Below, piece by piece: positions 19,398-29,537 of a stretch of 64,000 bases of DNA. The stretch is taken from positions 62,001 to 126,000 of the forward strand of contig NZ_LIVM01000002.1 of assembly GCF_001418685.1 (NCBI RefSeq), read 5' to 3'. Position 1 is the first letter of the stretch. Each line of letters starts with the position of its first letter. The translations under genes and the position numbers were made by a program. Source of the DNA: Apibacter mensalis (lineage in GTDB: Bacteria; Bacteroidota; Bacteroidia; Flavobacteriales; Weeksellaceae). The notes under the pieces are model-generated. The model was not told the origin of the DNA. It did no database searches and saw only the letters and a list, made by a program, of their open reading frames with translations.

Positions 19398-20260
19398 TTT
19401 TTTATTATTCCACATAATTTATTAATTAAAACTTGCGAATTTTCATTAAATTTTCTAGCAAATATTTTATTCGAAGTAATCAATTTATTATAATCGCTCA
19501 TATCCAAAAAAGCAGGTCTGCTGCCTCCCCTATAGGTCCAATCTATATATCTTAAATTATCATTAATAATGTCTTTTAAATAGGGTGAATTGACTAGAAT
19601 TGTTTGAAAATATATTTCATCCGGAAGAAGGGTATGGTTTAATCTATTTATTAGAAAAGAATTATTTTCACTTTCTTTAATAACATATAGTAAAACTTCT
19701 CTTGTTAAACTCCACCACATACTGCCTCCATATAATTGAGGTAAGTGTTCACCATAAGGCCTCGTAATGTTCATTTTTTTTTGAAAATGAACCAATAAGT
19801 TCAATAATTTTCCACGTCCGTATTTCCTTGCATTAAAGATATCATTAAAATGATAATAATGTACTCGATCAAGTCCTCCATTTCCATCCCAAACTTTCCT
19901 AGGCAATTTTTCAAACGCTAAATAGTTTTTATTTTCTCTAGCTAAATCATAAAAATAATCTAATGGTTTAATTGGAAAATCTTGTTCACTGATCAAATGA
20001 AAATATTTATTATTATCATTTTCTAATGCTTTTTTAACTAAAAATAATGCAACTTTCATAAAGAAAACTCCTCCCCAATTCACTACATATTTTCTGTAAA
20101 TATTTATTGATTTATTTTTGATCGTATAAAGTTTTGATAAATCGGCTTTACTTTTTTTATCTATATGAATATAAAATTTAAAGTTATCATCAAAATAATG
20201 TATTATTCTAATTAGGTTATTAATATCTTTATAACCTAATATTAATATCGCTTGTTTCAT
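19394..20260 (-). CDS. Family 14 glycosyltransferase (core-2/I-branching type)
   Basis: A 288-residue GT14 protein. Motifs include FYIHIDKKSK near residue 30, VNWGGVFFMKVAL, YFHLISEQDFPIKPLDY (the SGQDFPI-like donor motif), YGGSMWWSLTREVL and LLPDEIYFQTIL, which resemble the animal beta-1,6-N-acetylglucosaminyltransferases and their bacterial relatives. It would add a branching or terminal GlcNAc/Xyl-type residue to the repeat unit. It lies 2 bases downstream of the preceding GT2 gene and overlaps the next by 4 bases, so it is tightly coupled. The sugar is inferred from family only. Confidence 0.9.
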   Translation of the reverse strand: MKQAILILGYKDINNLIRIIHYFDDNFKFYIHIDKKSKADLSKLYTIKNKSINIYRKYVVNWGGVFFMKVALFLVKKALENDNNKYFHLISEQDFPIKPLDYFYDLARENKNYLAFEKLPRKVWDGNGGLDRVHYYHFNDIFNARKYGRGKLLNLLVHFQKKMNITRPYGEHLPQLYGGSMWWSLTREVLLYVIKESENNSFLINRLNHTLLPDEIYFQTILVNSPYLKDIINDNLRYIDWTYRGGSRPAFLDMSDYNKLITSNKIFARKFNENSQVLINKLCGIIKK

Positions 20261-20262
20261 AG

Positions 20263-21168
20263 TTAATTTTTAAAATTTAAAATTTTTAAAAATCTTTTTA
20301 TTAATGATTGAATAGTACTTAAAATAATTTTATTATTATTAATTTTTGCTTTTTTAATTGTATTAAAAAATTTTTTAAATCCATAATTAATTGAAATAAC
20401 TATGTCATCACCTAATGGTATTTTATATCTATCTTTACCTTTATCGTCTAGGTAATTATTGATTCTAATTTTTGCATTAAATCTTTCATCAAAAAAAGTT
20501 TCATTGGTTATAGAAAATGTCAAACTGGTAATGCTATAGGTAACACAATATATCGGAAATTTATCTACAGCAATTTTTTTTGCATTGATACCAGATTCTA
20601 AAACAAATAATGCATCATTTCCTACTTTTACTTCTTCAAAAAATAAATTCTTATGTTTTATAAAATTATGTTTAAACATTTTGCTCCAAGGCGTCCAATT
20701 CTTAAAAATTAAATTTTCTACAGTTTTATACTTTTCTTTATTAAAATTATTAATTACTTTTACTATATCTTTGTTTCTATTTGCTATTTTTCCTGTTTTA
20801 TTGTCTATACTTGATGCCGAAAAATATATTACATCGTTATCTGAATTTAGATATTTATCAATAATATCAAGAAATCCTTTATTAAAATAATCATCAGCAT
20901 CTGCAAATAATAACCATTTTCCTTTCGCACAAGATAATCCAATATTTCTTGCATATCCTGCTCCTTTACCTTCTTTAGTAAAATATACTTCAGTATTTTT
21001 TTTATTTAATCCCGGAAAATTAATTGTGTCGATGTAATCACTGTTATCATCAACAATAATTATTTGTATATCATCTCTTTCAGGGATGGAATCTAAACAC
21101 CTTTGAAGGTATTTTGGAGTATTTTTATGTGGAATTATTATAGTGTAATTGATCATTTCATTTATCAT
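20263..21168 (-). CDS. Family 2 glycosyltransferase
   Basis: A 301-residue GT-A enzyme with YTIIIPHKNTPKYLQRCLDSI, IIIVDDNSD, GKGAGYARNIGLSCAKGKWLLFADADDYF (the DXD-type metal site in DADDY). The C-terminal half is lysine-rich with no membrane segment. The start may be the Met at 21168 or the one at 21156. It is followed after 2 bases by the GT14 gene. Donor and acceptor unknown. Confidence 0.9.
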   Translation of the reverse strand: MINEMINYTIIIPHKNTPKYLQRCLDSIPERDDIQIIIVDDNSDYIDTINFPGLNKKNTEVYFTKEGKGAGYARNIGLSCAKGKWLLFADADDYFNKGFLDIIDKYLNSDNDVIYFSASSIDNKTGKIANRNKDIVKVINNFNKEKYKTVENLIFKNWTPWSKMFKHNFIKHKNLFFEEVKVGNDALFVLESGINAKKIAVDKFPIYCVTYSITSLTFSITNETFFDERFNAKIRINNYLDDKGKDRYKIPLGDDIVISINYGFKKFFNTIKKAKINNNKIILSTIQSLIKRFLKILNFKN

Positions 21169-21274
21169 TAAAACTAAATAAGTTACAGAATTTCATTAAA
21201 TTAATTAACAATTTATCTAAATATAGTATTATCATATAATTGTTTAATAATGGTTTTTTTGAACAAATTATATC

Positions 21275-22153
21275 TTATTTTATATAAAATATTTTATCTT
21301 TACATAATTTATCAACGTCGTATTCAGAAAATTTGGATTGAGCGTATTTTATCAGATCTTGATCCTTTTTTTTATATGCTTGCCCCCAAATATCTAATAG
21401 ATATTGTAAAATAAAACGTCTTAGCTGATTAGAATGATGAGTTATATTTAATAATCTGTCCATGGAATAAATTCTATCTTTTATGTTTTTAATACTACCC
21501 CCAGTCATGGTAGAGTTCTTTCTATATCTTCTATGGTATCCGTTATATTCTATATAATTTATTTGGTTAGTATTGGTAATACACTTCAACCAGAATTCTA
21601 CATCTTCGCCAAATATACCTTCCGGAAAATAAATTGTATGTTTTTTTATAAATTCTGCTGAATATAATTTTAAACATGGAGAGATACATGGTGCTAAATA
21701 TTTAATATGATTTCCTTTTTTTATTTCACTGATCAGATCATCATTATTTATTTCAAAATATTTTGAGGAAACAATTTTACCTGATTCGTGCATAAATGAA
21801 ATTGCATTAAAAACACAAATATGATTGGTGTGTATTGATTTTACCAAAACGTCAATAGTATGTGATTCAATAAAATCGTCTGAATCTAAAAAATAAATAT
21901 ACTCTCCTAAAGAATTATTGATACCGATGTTTCTTGCTTTACCTTGACCACTATTATTAATCGAAAAAAATTTTATCCTACGATCGTTTTTTTTATATAT
22001 TTTTATAATATCTTTACTTCGATCTGTAGATCCATCATCTACAATTATAATTTCAATATTAGAATAGGTTTGCTTGATTACTGAATTCAAACATTCATCC
22101 AGATATTCTTCAACGTTATAAACAGGGATAATTATCGATACGAGCGGATTCAT
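21275..22153 (-). CDS. Family 2 glycosyltransferase
   Basis: A 292-residue GT-A enzyme: PLVSIIIPVYNVEEYLDECLNSV at the N-terminus, IIIVDDGSTDRS, GQGKARNIGINNSLGEYIYFLDSDDF with the DSDD metal site, then FGEDVEFWLKC with the catalytic-base ED. It follows, in transcription order, the decayed GT2 copy at 22415-23085, with which it shares its motifs. Intact, and part of the capsule operon. Confidence 0.92.
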   Translation of the reverse strand: MNPLVSIIIPVYNVEEYLDECLNSVIKQTYSNIEIIIVDDGSTDRSKDIIKIYKKNDRRIKFFSINNSGQGKARNIGINNSLGEYIYFLDSDDFIESHTIDVLVKSIHTNHICVFNAISFMHESGKIVSSKYFEINNDDLISEIKKGNHIKYLAPCISPCLKLYSAEFIKKHTIYFPEGIFGEDVEFWLKCITNTNQINYIEYNGYHRRYRKNSTMTGGSIKNIKDRIYSMDRLLNITHHSNQLRRFILQYLLDIWGQAYKKKDQDLIKYAQSKFSEYDVDKLCKDKIFYIK

Positions 22154-22414
22154 TTATTCAATTTTAAAATATTTAAAAAATAAACAATTATGGTTTTTAA
22201 TTTATCTCTTAAACTATATTATTGAATCCACGATTTATTAATCTTTGATTTAATTGATGGCATAAATTTTTCATAGGATATTAGTATATAAATATTAATT
22301 AATCTTTTTTTAGAATAAAATTTTTAAATAGTTTAAACAAATTTTTTTTGACCAATTTCAATTTTAAGAGCATTTAAGTTTAAAGTAGCATTAAGTTTGT
22401 ATAAATATTTGTAA

Positions 22415-23085
22415 TTACTCATCATACTTTTTTCTCTTTGTAGATAATAATACACTGTTTGGTATATTGGTATACTTCAGCAATTTTTTATTATAAAATA
22501 TATCAGGATATATAATTCTTCTTCCTTCATTAAATCTTTCAATAGAAAATTTTAAAGAATTCAATATCTCTTTCGTAAAATTTTTTTATACTAGGACATA
22601 TTTAACTAAACTAAATTTATTATAAAAATGATCGAAAACTTTTACTACTAAAAAAATATTTATAGTAAAATCATTAAAGTGAATGTTTTTCAATTCATCA
22701 AAGTTTGAAAAACATTCTAAATCACAAAATGATAAATCATTACTTAATTCGATCCATATTTTATTTTGTACAATATTTCATAAATATTTATATATAACTA
22801 TAAAATCATCACTGTCTTTAAAATCTAAAAAATTTTCATTTGCAATATCTAATCCTGCATTTCTAGCTCCTGATAATCCTTTTTTTATAAATTACTTTAA
22901 TTCTATTATCATGTGAAGCAACCTATCACATATTTTCCCGATACAATATGTTAATCCTCCATTTACAAAAATAATTGATTCCCAAGCCAACATACATTTG
23001 ATTTATTAAAAGATATATACATTTTGAAAGATATTTTTCAAAATTGTAAATTGGAACAATAATTAAAAAAATGCTTATATCTCAT
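22415..23085 (-). pseudogene. Decayed family 2 glycosyltransferase
   Basis: On the minus strand three pieces of one GT2 protein can be read, broken by stops and frame changes. The N-terminal piece LIIVPIYNFEKYLSKC lies below 23066 and runs to a TGA near 22926. The donor-site piece KGLSGARNAGLDIANENF followed by DSDDF lies at 22882-22802. The C-terminal piece holds FNEGRRIIYPDIFYNKKLL and KYTNIPNSVLLSTKR, ending at a TAA at 22415-22417. A run of T near 23066-23072 may be the site of a frame shift just after the start codon. Order and spacing match an intact GT2, so this is a dead gene inside the operon, not chance similarity. The rest of 22154-23400 shows nothing else. Confidence 0.82.
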
Positions 23086-23400
23086 TCGTTAAAATTTCTG
23101 AGAAAATTTATTAATAATTAATACATAAAGATCAGACGCATAAAACCCAAAATCAAAATTTTTACTATGGATAATCAATTCATAAATTAAAAATTATTTT
23201 AATAAGTTTCAATTTATTCAATATTTAAACAAAAAATAAATGCTAATAAGTTAAATGGTATAAAATACAAGAACATAATAAGGCAGTCATAATATAATTT
23301 TTAATAATGAATTAATTTTTTACTTTACATATAAAATTATTGATAAATTACATATTATAATTAGTTGCACAAATCTAATACAAATAAATTAAATTCATAA

Positions 23401-24948
23401 TTATATATTTTTATTTATTAAGAAATTTTTTAAAAAAATAAGTTTATCCATAATTAATTTTATTATTTTCTTTCTAATTTTCCTATCAAATAATACAAAA
23501 AAACTCAATAAAGGGATTATTAGTATCGATAATAAACAGGTTGAAATTAATCTTATCCATCCTTCCGGAAAACAATTGTGAATGTAAATTAGAATTATAG
23601 AAGATAGTACAACCATAATCAAAGATAAGATAGCATTTTTTAAAGATATAATACTATATGAAAGCTGGGGCAATAGGTAATGCAACACTAAAGTTACTGC
23701 AATGTAAAGAATCATCATTAAAACGATATTCAATATATACGGAATTATAGGTGAAAATCCCATTTTAAAAAAAAAGTAAGAAAAGGGAATTACTGATAAA
23801 TAAATTGTTCCGGTAATAAAACTAAAACTTTTTATTTTTCCTGAAGCATGAATAGCAAAAACCATAGGGGAACATAATGTGTATATTAAACTCGGTATTA
23901 AATTTAATTGAGTAAAAACTAAAGCATATTCAGGAACCTTTTTCAACCATAGATGTAGAATAAAATTACATTCTAATATAAAGGGAAGTTCTAATAGATA
24001 CATTAGAATAAAAGCAAATTTTGATGAATTATTCATTAAACTTCTCATTTTTTCTATTTCACCAGACGCAAAATATTTCATAACCTGCGGTCGTGTCGCC
24101 AACAAAAAGTTACTTGAAAAACTATTCACGGCACCCTGAACTTGATTAGCTATTCCATATGCAGCATTAACTAATACCCCAAAAAATAAATTTAGAAGCA
24201 TATTTACGCCTTGTGTTTTTGCAATTACACTCATATTACCATATAAATCCCAAGTAGAAAAATTCAACATGGGCAAAATAACTTCCTTATTCCATTTCAA
24301 ATTAAATTTAAATGGACTTATAATCTTTATACAACATATTCTATAGATAATCGTAATGATAGCAGATACGCATAATATTAAAAAAGCATATAATATTAAT
24401 TTATCATAATTTAAAATATTTAATAATAAAATAATACCGAGTTTTAGTGAACTATTAAAAATTTCTATATAAGCATAAATATTCATTTTTTCATGCGCTA
24501 TAATAATCGCATTATACGGCACTTGTATAATACTAAATATAGCACTTATAATTGAAAATTGATATACCCATTGTGCTGCATATAATTTAGTTGGACTAAT
24601 AACTAATTTAGTATTCATCCACCATAAACCAAAAGTTTCTCCTAAAATAAGTATGATTCCTGCAATTATAAAATGTACGGTTAAAGAAGCTGAAAAAGTT
24701 TTTAATAAGCTCTTTCTATTACCTTTTCCAAGTTCAAATGTTAAGAACCTGGATGTCGCTCCACTCATTGAAGCATTTAAAAAGCCAAACATTACAATCA
24801 CTCCTGCAACAATATTATATATCCCATAATTCTCTATTCCTAATGTCTCTAATACTAAACGAGAAGTATATAGATTCACTCCCATAGTGAATATCATTCG
24901 AATATATAGGAAAAGCGTATTTTTTATTATACGTTTATTATTGTTCAT
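23401..24948 (-). CDS. Polysaccharide flippase (Wzx-like, MOP superfamily)
   Basis: A 515-residue membrane protein with about twelve to fourteen predicted helices. It starts RIIKNTLFLYIRMIFTMGVN and has YGIYNIVAGVIVMFGFLNASM in the second helix region, both typical of oligosaccharide flippases of Bacteroidota. Expected role: moving undecaprenyl-linked repeat units across the inner membrane. It lies between the wzc-like gene and the decayed glycosyltransferase, at the usual place in such a locus. The C-terminus is very hydrophobic with a Lys-rich tail. Confidence 0.92.
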   Translation of the reverse strand: MNNNKRIIKNTLFLYIRMIFTMGVNLYTSRLVLETLGIENYGIYNIVAGVIVMFGFLNASMSGATSRFLTFELGKGNRKSLLKTFSASLTVHFIIAGIILILGETFGLWWMNTKLVISPTKLYAAQWVYQFSIISAIFSIIQVPYNAIIIAHEKMNIYAYIEIFNSSLKLGIILLLNILNYDKLILYAFLILCVSAIITIIYRICCIKIISPFKFNLKWNKEVILPMLNFSTWDLYGNMSVIAKTQGVNMLLNLFFGVLVNAAYGIANQVQGAVNSFSSNFLLATRPQVMKYFASGEIEKMRSLMNNSSKFAFILMYLLELPFILECNFILHLWLKKVPEYALVFTQLNLIPSLIYTLCSPMVFAIHASGKIKSFSFITGTIYLSVIPFSYFFFKMGFSPIIPYILNIVLMMILYIAVTLVLHYLLPQLSYSIISLKNAILSLIMVVLSSIILIYIHNCFPEGWIRLISTCLLSILIIPLLSFFVLFDRKIRKKIIKLIMDKLIFLKNFLINKNI

Positions 24949-25041
24949 AATTTAGTAATTAGTAGTTGGTTTTGTCTGGATTTAAAAAAGTATTAATCTT
25001 AAATTTGAATCATATATATACATATTTCATCTTTAAAAATT

Positions 25042-27432
25042 TTATGATTTTAATATATAATTGTTTATAAATCTTTTAAACCAAGGCTTTTTTGTTTCAC
25101 CATATCCATATGTATAAGTATATCCATACCCACCTTTGGAATCTACATTATTGATCAAAATAGCTGTTTTATGAAGATTTAATTTTCCTTCTCTTTGCAA
25201 TTGTACTAAAACATCTAACATATTCCTTTGCAAATAATTAACGCGTATTAGATATAAAACCATATCAGCATAATTATTTATTAATAAGGTATCAGTCACT
25301 ACTCCCACTGGAGCTGTATCTACAATAACATAATCATAATTATTACGACCAAAGTCAATTATATCCGCAAATTTTCCATTCATTAATAATTCTGAAGGAT
25401 TAGGAGGTATCTTTCCGGAAGTAAGTATATCTATTTTTAAGGAAGATAAGGAATTTTTGTTATAAGAATAAAAAATTGATGTTATTTTACTGGATAAATC
25501 TGTAATATTACCAGATAAATATTCTGAAATACCTTCTAATTTATCTGTTATACCTAAATTTTCTCTAACTTTAGGTTTTCGAATATCGCCTTCAATCAAC
25601 AAAACTTTCTTATTAGCTAGAGCTAATGTAAATGCTAAATTTACTGAAGTATAGGTTTTTCCTTCTCCGCTAATAGTAGAGGTAACATATATGCATTTAG
25701 TTGGATATTCAAATTCAGGAAGTAAAAAATTTACATTTGTACGTAATATTCTAAATGCTTCAGCAGAAGATGAATTTGTACTTTGGATATCTACTATATT
25801 AGTTTCTGCTTTGGGTATATAACCTATAAATGGAATATTTGGAACCACTTTTTCAATTTCTTTTTTAGATTTTACTTTATTATCAAAAAAGAAATTTATA
25901 TACAAAATACCCACAGGAATTATAAAACCAATTATGGAAGATATAAATAAAATAATATATGATTTAGGATAAACCGGATTATTAGAATAAAAGGACTTAT
26001 CAACCACTTTGATAACATTAGGTGTTGATGCTGTAGTTATTTCCATTTCTTCTCGTTTTTGAAGTAACAATAGATATAAAGCCTCAACAGTTTGTTGCTT
26101 TCTAAAAATATCTTTAAATCCTCTTTCTTTAGCAGGCAACTCTGAAATATTATTTGAAACTTGATCCATTTGCTTTTGCAAATTTCCAATAGCTATGCTT
26201 GTTGAATTTCTATAATTTCTTAAACTCCTTCTTAAATTATTATTATAATCGCGAATTTGTATATCTAAATTTTTTACTATAGGATTCTCCTTTGTTGAAC
26301 TTTTTAACAATTTATCCCTTTCTAATACTAATTTATTAAATTCATGGGTGGTAGAAATTAGAGATGCGTCCGTAAGCCCTATATTTGAAGGTAATAAAGA
26401 ATTGTTGTTAGAAGTAATAAATTTTTCCATATAATCAATTAGACTTAATTGTATAGAAAACTGTTTTAATTGCTCTTCTATTCTTGAAGATTCTTGAACT
26501 TCCTTACTACCTTCAGTCTCAACACTAATAATCCTTTTACCCGATTTATATTTTTCCATATTATGATCTGTATCACTCAGATCTTTCGATATCAATGACA
26601 ATCTTTCATTTATAAATGATATAGTATTTTGCCCTATTTTATTTCTATCATCAATTATATCATCTTGAAGTTGTAAAACTAGTAGATCTATTAATTTATT
26701 AGCGTTTTCAGGTAAAATGCTTTGCATTCCAACGCTAATTGTATTGCCATTTTTGGTTATATTTTCAATTTCAAGTGCGCTAATACACTCTAAAGTAACA
26801 TCAATAATTGGTCTGATAGTTATAAAGACTCTATCTCCGGGTTTTGATATGGGTTTACGTAAAAAAATGATATCGCCAAAAGGAAATTTAACAGGTTTTC
26901 CAAAATTTCCATGAAATTCATTCTTAGTATCAATATCTTTACATATAAATTTATCGTTATTAAAAATAACTACTTCAAGATTTGTTGATTTATCAATTAA
27001 ATACTTCGATTTTTCATCAACAAATTTTATATAAACACTTGCATCCTTCTCATATACTTGTTTGGATAATAATCCATTTTTTTCTGCATATTGTATATTA
27101 AGATTTAATTTTTCAATTACCTTAGATAACAATCGACGTGATTTTAACATTTCAATCCAATCTTCTAATTTACTTCTCGATAAATCGGAAAAATCAGATA
27201 TTTCAGGTAAGCCGGAAAAGATTAAATTTTCATTATTCCCTGAATTGATAAGAATTTTTGATTCAGATAAATACTTTTTTGGAGTAATTTTTAAATATAA
27301 ATAACCTATTCCTGTAGTTAATATCATAGATAAAATTATCCATTTCCAATATTTTAAATAACGATAGGCTAATTCTTTTATATCTAAATCATTATCATTT
27401 TCAAAATATAAATTTTTATGATTTTTTTTCAT
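25042..27432 (-). CDS. Tyrosine autokinase / chain-length determinant (Wzc-like)
   Basis: A 796-residue fusion of a Wzz-type chain-length region and a BY-kinase. Transmembrane helices lie near residues 34-52 and 505-525, flanking a large periplasmic part with a coiled-coil section. The cytoplasmic kinase has a Walker A at about 588-595 (SGEGKT), Walker A' LLIEGDIRKPKV and Walker B DYVIVDTAPVG. The C-terminal tail has a tyrosine cluster GYGYTYTYGYG with five Tyr, the autophosphorylation site. Known role: control of polymer length and export with Wza. It is 12 bases downstream of the wza-like gene. No cognate low-molecular-weight phosphatase gene is beside it. Confidence 0.95.
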   Translation of the reverse strand: MKKNHKNLYFENDNDLDIKELAYRYLKYWKWIILSMILTTGIGYLYLKITPKKYLSESKILINSGNNENLIFSGLPEISDFSDLSRSKLEDWIEMLKSRRLLSKVIEKLNLNIQYAEKNGLLSKQVYEKDASVYIKFVDEKSKYLIDKSTNLEVVIFNNDKFICKDIDTKNEFHGNFGKPVKFPFGDIIFLRKPISKPGDRVFITIRPIIDVTLECISALEIENITKNGNTISVGMQSILPENANKLIDLLVLQLQDDIIDDRNKIGQNTISFINERLSLISKDLSDTDHNMEKYKSGKRIISVETEGSKEVQESSRIEEQLKQFSIQLSLIDYMEKFITSNNNSLLPSNIGLTDASLISTTHEFNKLVLERDKLLKSSTKENPIVKNLDIQIRDYNNNLRRSLRNYRNSTSIAIGNLQKQMDQVSNNISELPAKERGFKDIFRKQQTVEALYLLLLQKREEMEITTASTPNVIKVVDKSFYSNNPVYPKSYIILFISSIIGFIIPVGILYINFFFDNKVKSKKEIEKVVPNIPFIGYIPKAETNIVDIQSTNSSSAEAFRILRTNVNFLLPEFEYPTKCIYVTSTISGEGKTYTSVNLAFTLALANKKVLLIEGDIRKPKVRENLGITDKLEGISEYLSGNITDLSSKITSIFYSYNKNSLSSLKIDILTSGKIPPNPSELLMNGKFADIIDFGRNNYDYVIVDTAPVGVVTDTLLINNYADMVLYLIRVNYLQRNMLDVLVQLQREGKLNLHKTAILINNVDSKGGYGYTYTYGYGETKKPWFKRFINNYILKS

Positions 27433-27444
27433 AATATTAAATAT

Positions 27445-28230
27445 TTAACGGGTAATAATTGAAATAACAGATAAAATTATTCCTGCTAAAGATATAAATA
27501 TAGAATTTGTAGCACTATAGGCTGAGGAATTCGTTTTCGCACCGTTAGGATGTACATATATTATATCATTCTGCGATAAATAATATACAGGGGATTTAAA
27601 TATATCATTAGTAGTTAAATCAACATGGGTAAAAGTTTTATCCCCATCTTTATCTCGAATTACCATAATATCTTTTCTTTTCCCATATATGGTTAAATCA
27701 CCGGCTAAACCTAACGCTTCTAAAATCGTAATTTTTTCATTGGATAACGTATAAGTTCCAGGTTTAGCTACTTCTCCTAAAACAGTAATTCTAAAATTGG
27801 AAATATGAATATTTACAGAAGGGTCTTTAATATAAACTCTTAATTTATCTTTCATAAAATCCATAGCTTGAGATCGAGTTAATCCACCTAATTTTAATTT
27901 TCCAAGTACCGGAAAATCTATTTCTCCATTTTCATCAATTAAATATGTTTTCAACCTTGGATTGGTAGAAGTAATACTTTCTGATCCTGAAGAGCTTACA
28001 TTATATGGACTTTGTTGATTAAATGGAAGTGTCGATTCCATATCCAAAGCAGAAATAGTTATAATAAGCAAATCATCAGGTTTTAATGTGGGAGTATATT
28101 TATAAACTTCGTTTAAAACTGTTTCATTTCCTTGAAAGTAATAAAGATTTTTTTTTGAAGCACAAGACAGTAGACTAAAAATAAAAAATAAAATTATTAA
28201 AGGAACGATAAAAGAACTAGTTTTTTTCAT
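27445..28230 (-). CDS. Polysaccharide export lipoprotein (Wza-like)
   Basis: A 261-residue protein with a lipoprotein signal peptide (FSLLSCASKKN, lipobox LLSC with Cys at about residue 23), a poly_export domain (LKPDDLLIITISALDM) and a SLBB domain (ITVLGEVAKPGTYTLSNEKITILEALGLAGD). The C-terminal end has a hydrophobic stretch (IFISLAGIILSVISIITR) that may form the outer-membrane helix as in Wza. First gene of the capsule operon, with a candidate promoter about 210 bases upstream. Confidence 0.94.
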   Translation of the reverse strand: MKKTSSFIVPLIILFFIFSLLSCASKKNLYYFQGNETVLNEVYKYTPTLKPDDLLIITISALDMESTLPFNQQSPYNVSSSGSESITSTNPRLKTYLIDENGEIDFPVLGKLKLGGLTRSQAMDFMKDKLRVYIKDPSVNIHISNFRITVLGEVAKPGTYTLSNEKITILEALGLAGDLTIYGKRKDIMVIRDKDGDKTFTHVDLTTNDIFKSPVYYLSQNDIIYVHPNGAKTNSSAYSATNSIFISLAGIILSVISIITR

Positions 28231-28637
28231 TATTTTATTAGTTTTACAATTTAAAACTTATTAAAAAATAATTTATTATTTAATAGTTTAAAAGAAATTA
28301 TTTATATATATTATGATTTTATTCTTTCTCAATTTTAAATACCAATTACAATCATATTATTTACCTCAAAATACAATACTTAAATAATTTTTATTTATGG
28401 ATAATATTAATAAACAATTTAACCTAAATTTTATGTGCCAAAAATAATCTATTTTATTAATAATTTCAAAATATAAATCTAATTAAATGATACATTATAC
28501 TTTTTGGTTTAATTATATAAAACAAAAAACCATCACATTTAATTTAATGCTGAAAATTCTATTTTTTAGCCAATTTTATTATATACTATAAATTAGTATA
28601 AATTAATATTTTTCACAATATGAAATTAAATTTTTAT
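28231..28637. other. Intergenic region with capsule promoter
   Basis: About 400 bases of AT-rich sequence between the wza-like gene and ppx. Both genes are on the minus strand, so it holds the ppx 3' end and the capsule-operon leader. Apart from the promoter at 28439-28470 nothing is recognised. The resulting 5' leader of about 200 bases is long enough for post-transcriptional control. Confidence 0.45.
28439..28470 (-). promoter_or_regulatory. Candidate promoter of the capsule operon
   Basis: On the minus strand TTTG (28470-28467), a 20-base spacer and TATTTTTG (28446-28439) fit the Bacteroidota -33/-7 pattern well. It is the best match between ppx and the wza-like gene. Confidence 0.5.
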
Positions 28638-29537
28638 TTATATTCCATTATTATTCTTCATCTTATACATTAAATTGATCATACCATCAGCCAATCCAAT
28701 TTTGGGAACGTGAATACGGGTAGAATGTGCAAATTTCATCACTGAACTATATATTAACAAAGCAGGAACGATTACATCAGCCCGATCGGGTTTCATATTA
28801 AATTTTTCAATTCTTTCTTCATATGTAAGGCTTTTATATAACTCGTATTGATGATGTATATAAGTCGATGAGAGGAATTTTCCTTCTTTTTTTCCCGAAT
28901 TTTTAAATATAAAATTAATATTTCCTCCCGATCCTACTACATCTACAGACTTTCCTTTAGTTATTTTTGTCACCCATGGTTTAACAATATTTGTCAAATA
29001 ACTTTCGTCGATCTTTTTATCCAATAATCTGACTGATCCTATAGGAAAGGATTGACTGTAATGAACTTTACCTTTATTTAATAGAGATATTTCTGTGCTT
29101 CCTCCTCCCACATCTACGAATAAGTAATAATTATCTGAGTATAAAAAATTTTTAAGATCAGTACTAAATATCACTTTTGCTTCTTCTTCTCCTGATATAA
29201 TATCTATCTTTATTCCGCTTTTTTCTTTTATGTAATCTATAACATCTTTTGAGTTTGAAGCTTCTCGCATAGCTGAAGTTGCAAATGCTCTATATTTATC
29301 AACATTATAAACCTTCATCAATAGGCTATAGGCTGTCATAGCTTCATTTAATCTATTCATCGTTTTCTTGGATATTTTTTTTTCTGTAAAAACATCCTGC
29401 CCTAATCGTATAGGTACGCGTACCAAACTCGTTTTATTAAATGTTACTGTTTCCTGGGTTTCATAAATAGTATTTATTAGTAGCCGTATAGCATTAGACC
29501 CTATGTCTATAGCTGCATATGTTAGTATATTCATCAT
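28638..29537 (-). CDS. ppx: Ppx/GppA family exopolyphosphatase
   Basis: A 299-residue member of the sugar kinase/Hsp70/actin ATPase fold. The phosphate-1 motif YAAIDIGSNAIRLLI is at the N-terminus and the phosphate-2 motif FVDVGGGSTEISL near residue 140. It is the short form (about 300 residues) without the HD-like C-terminal extension of E. coli Ppx. It hydrolyses polyphosphate ends or pppGpp. Its start overlaps the ppk1 stop by 4 bases (ATGA), so the two are translationally coupled and act on the same polymer. Confidence 0.93.
   Translation of the reverse strand: MMNILTYAAIDIGSNAIRLLINTIYETQETVTFNKTSLVRVPIRLGQDVFTEKKISKKTMNRLNEAMTAYSLLMKVYNVDKYRAFATSAMREASNSKDVIDYIKEKSGIKIDIISGEEEAKVIFSTDLKNFLYSDNYYLFVDVGGGSTEISLLNKGKVHYSQSFPIGSVRLLDKKIDESYLTNIVKPWVTKITKGKSVDVVGSGGNINFIFKNSGKKEGKFLSSTYIHHQYELYKSLTYEERIEKFNMKPDRADVIVPALLIYSSVMKFAHSTRIHVPKIGLADGMINLMYKMKNNNGI

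Noticed and set aside
22683-22916. A 77-codon open frame on the plus strand in the capsule locus
   Set aside because: It is antisense to the decayed GT2; the opposite strand shows the GT2 donor motif, and the plus-strand product has no recognisable feature.
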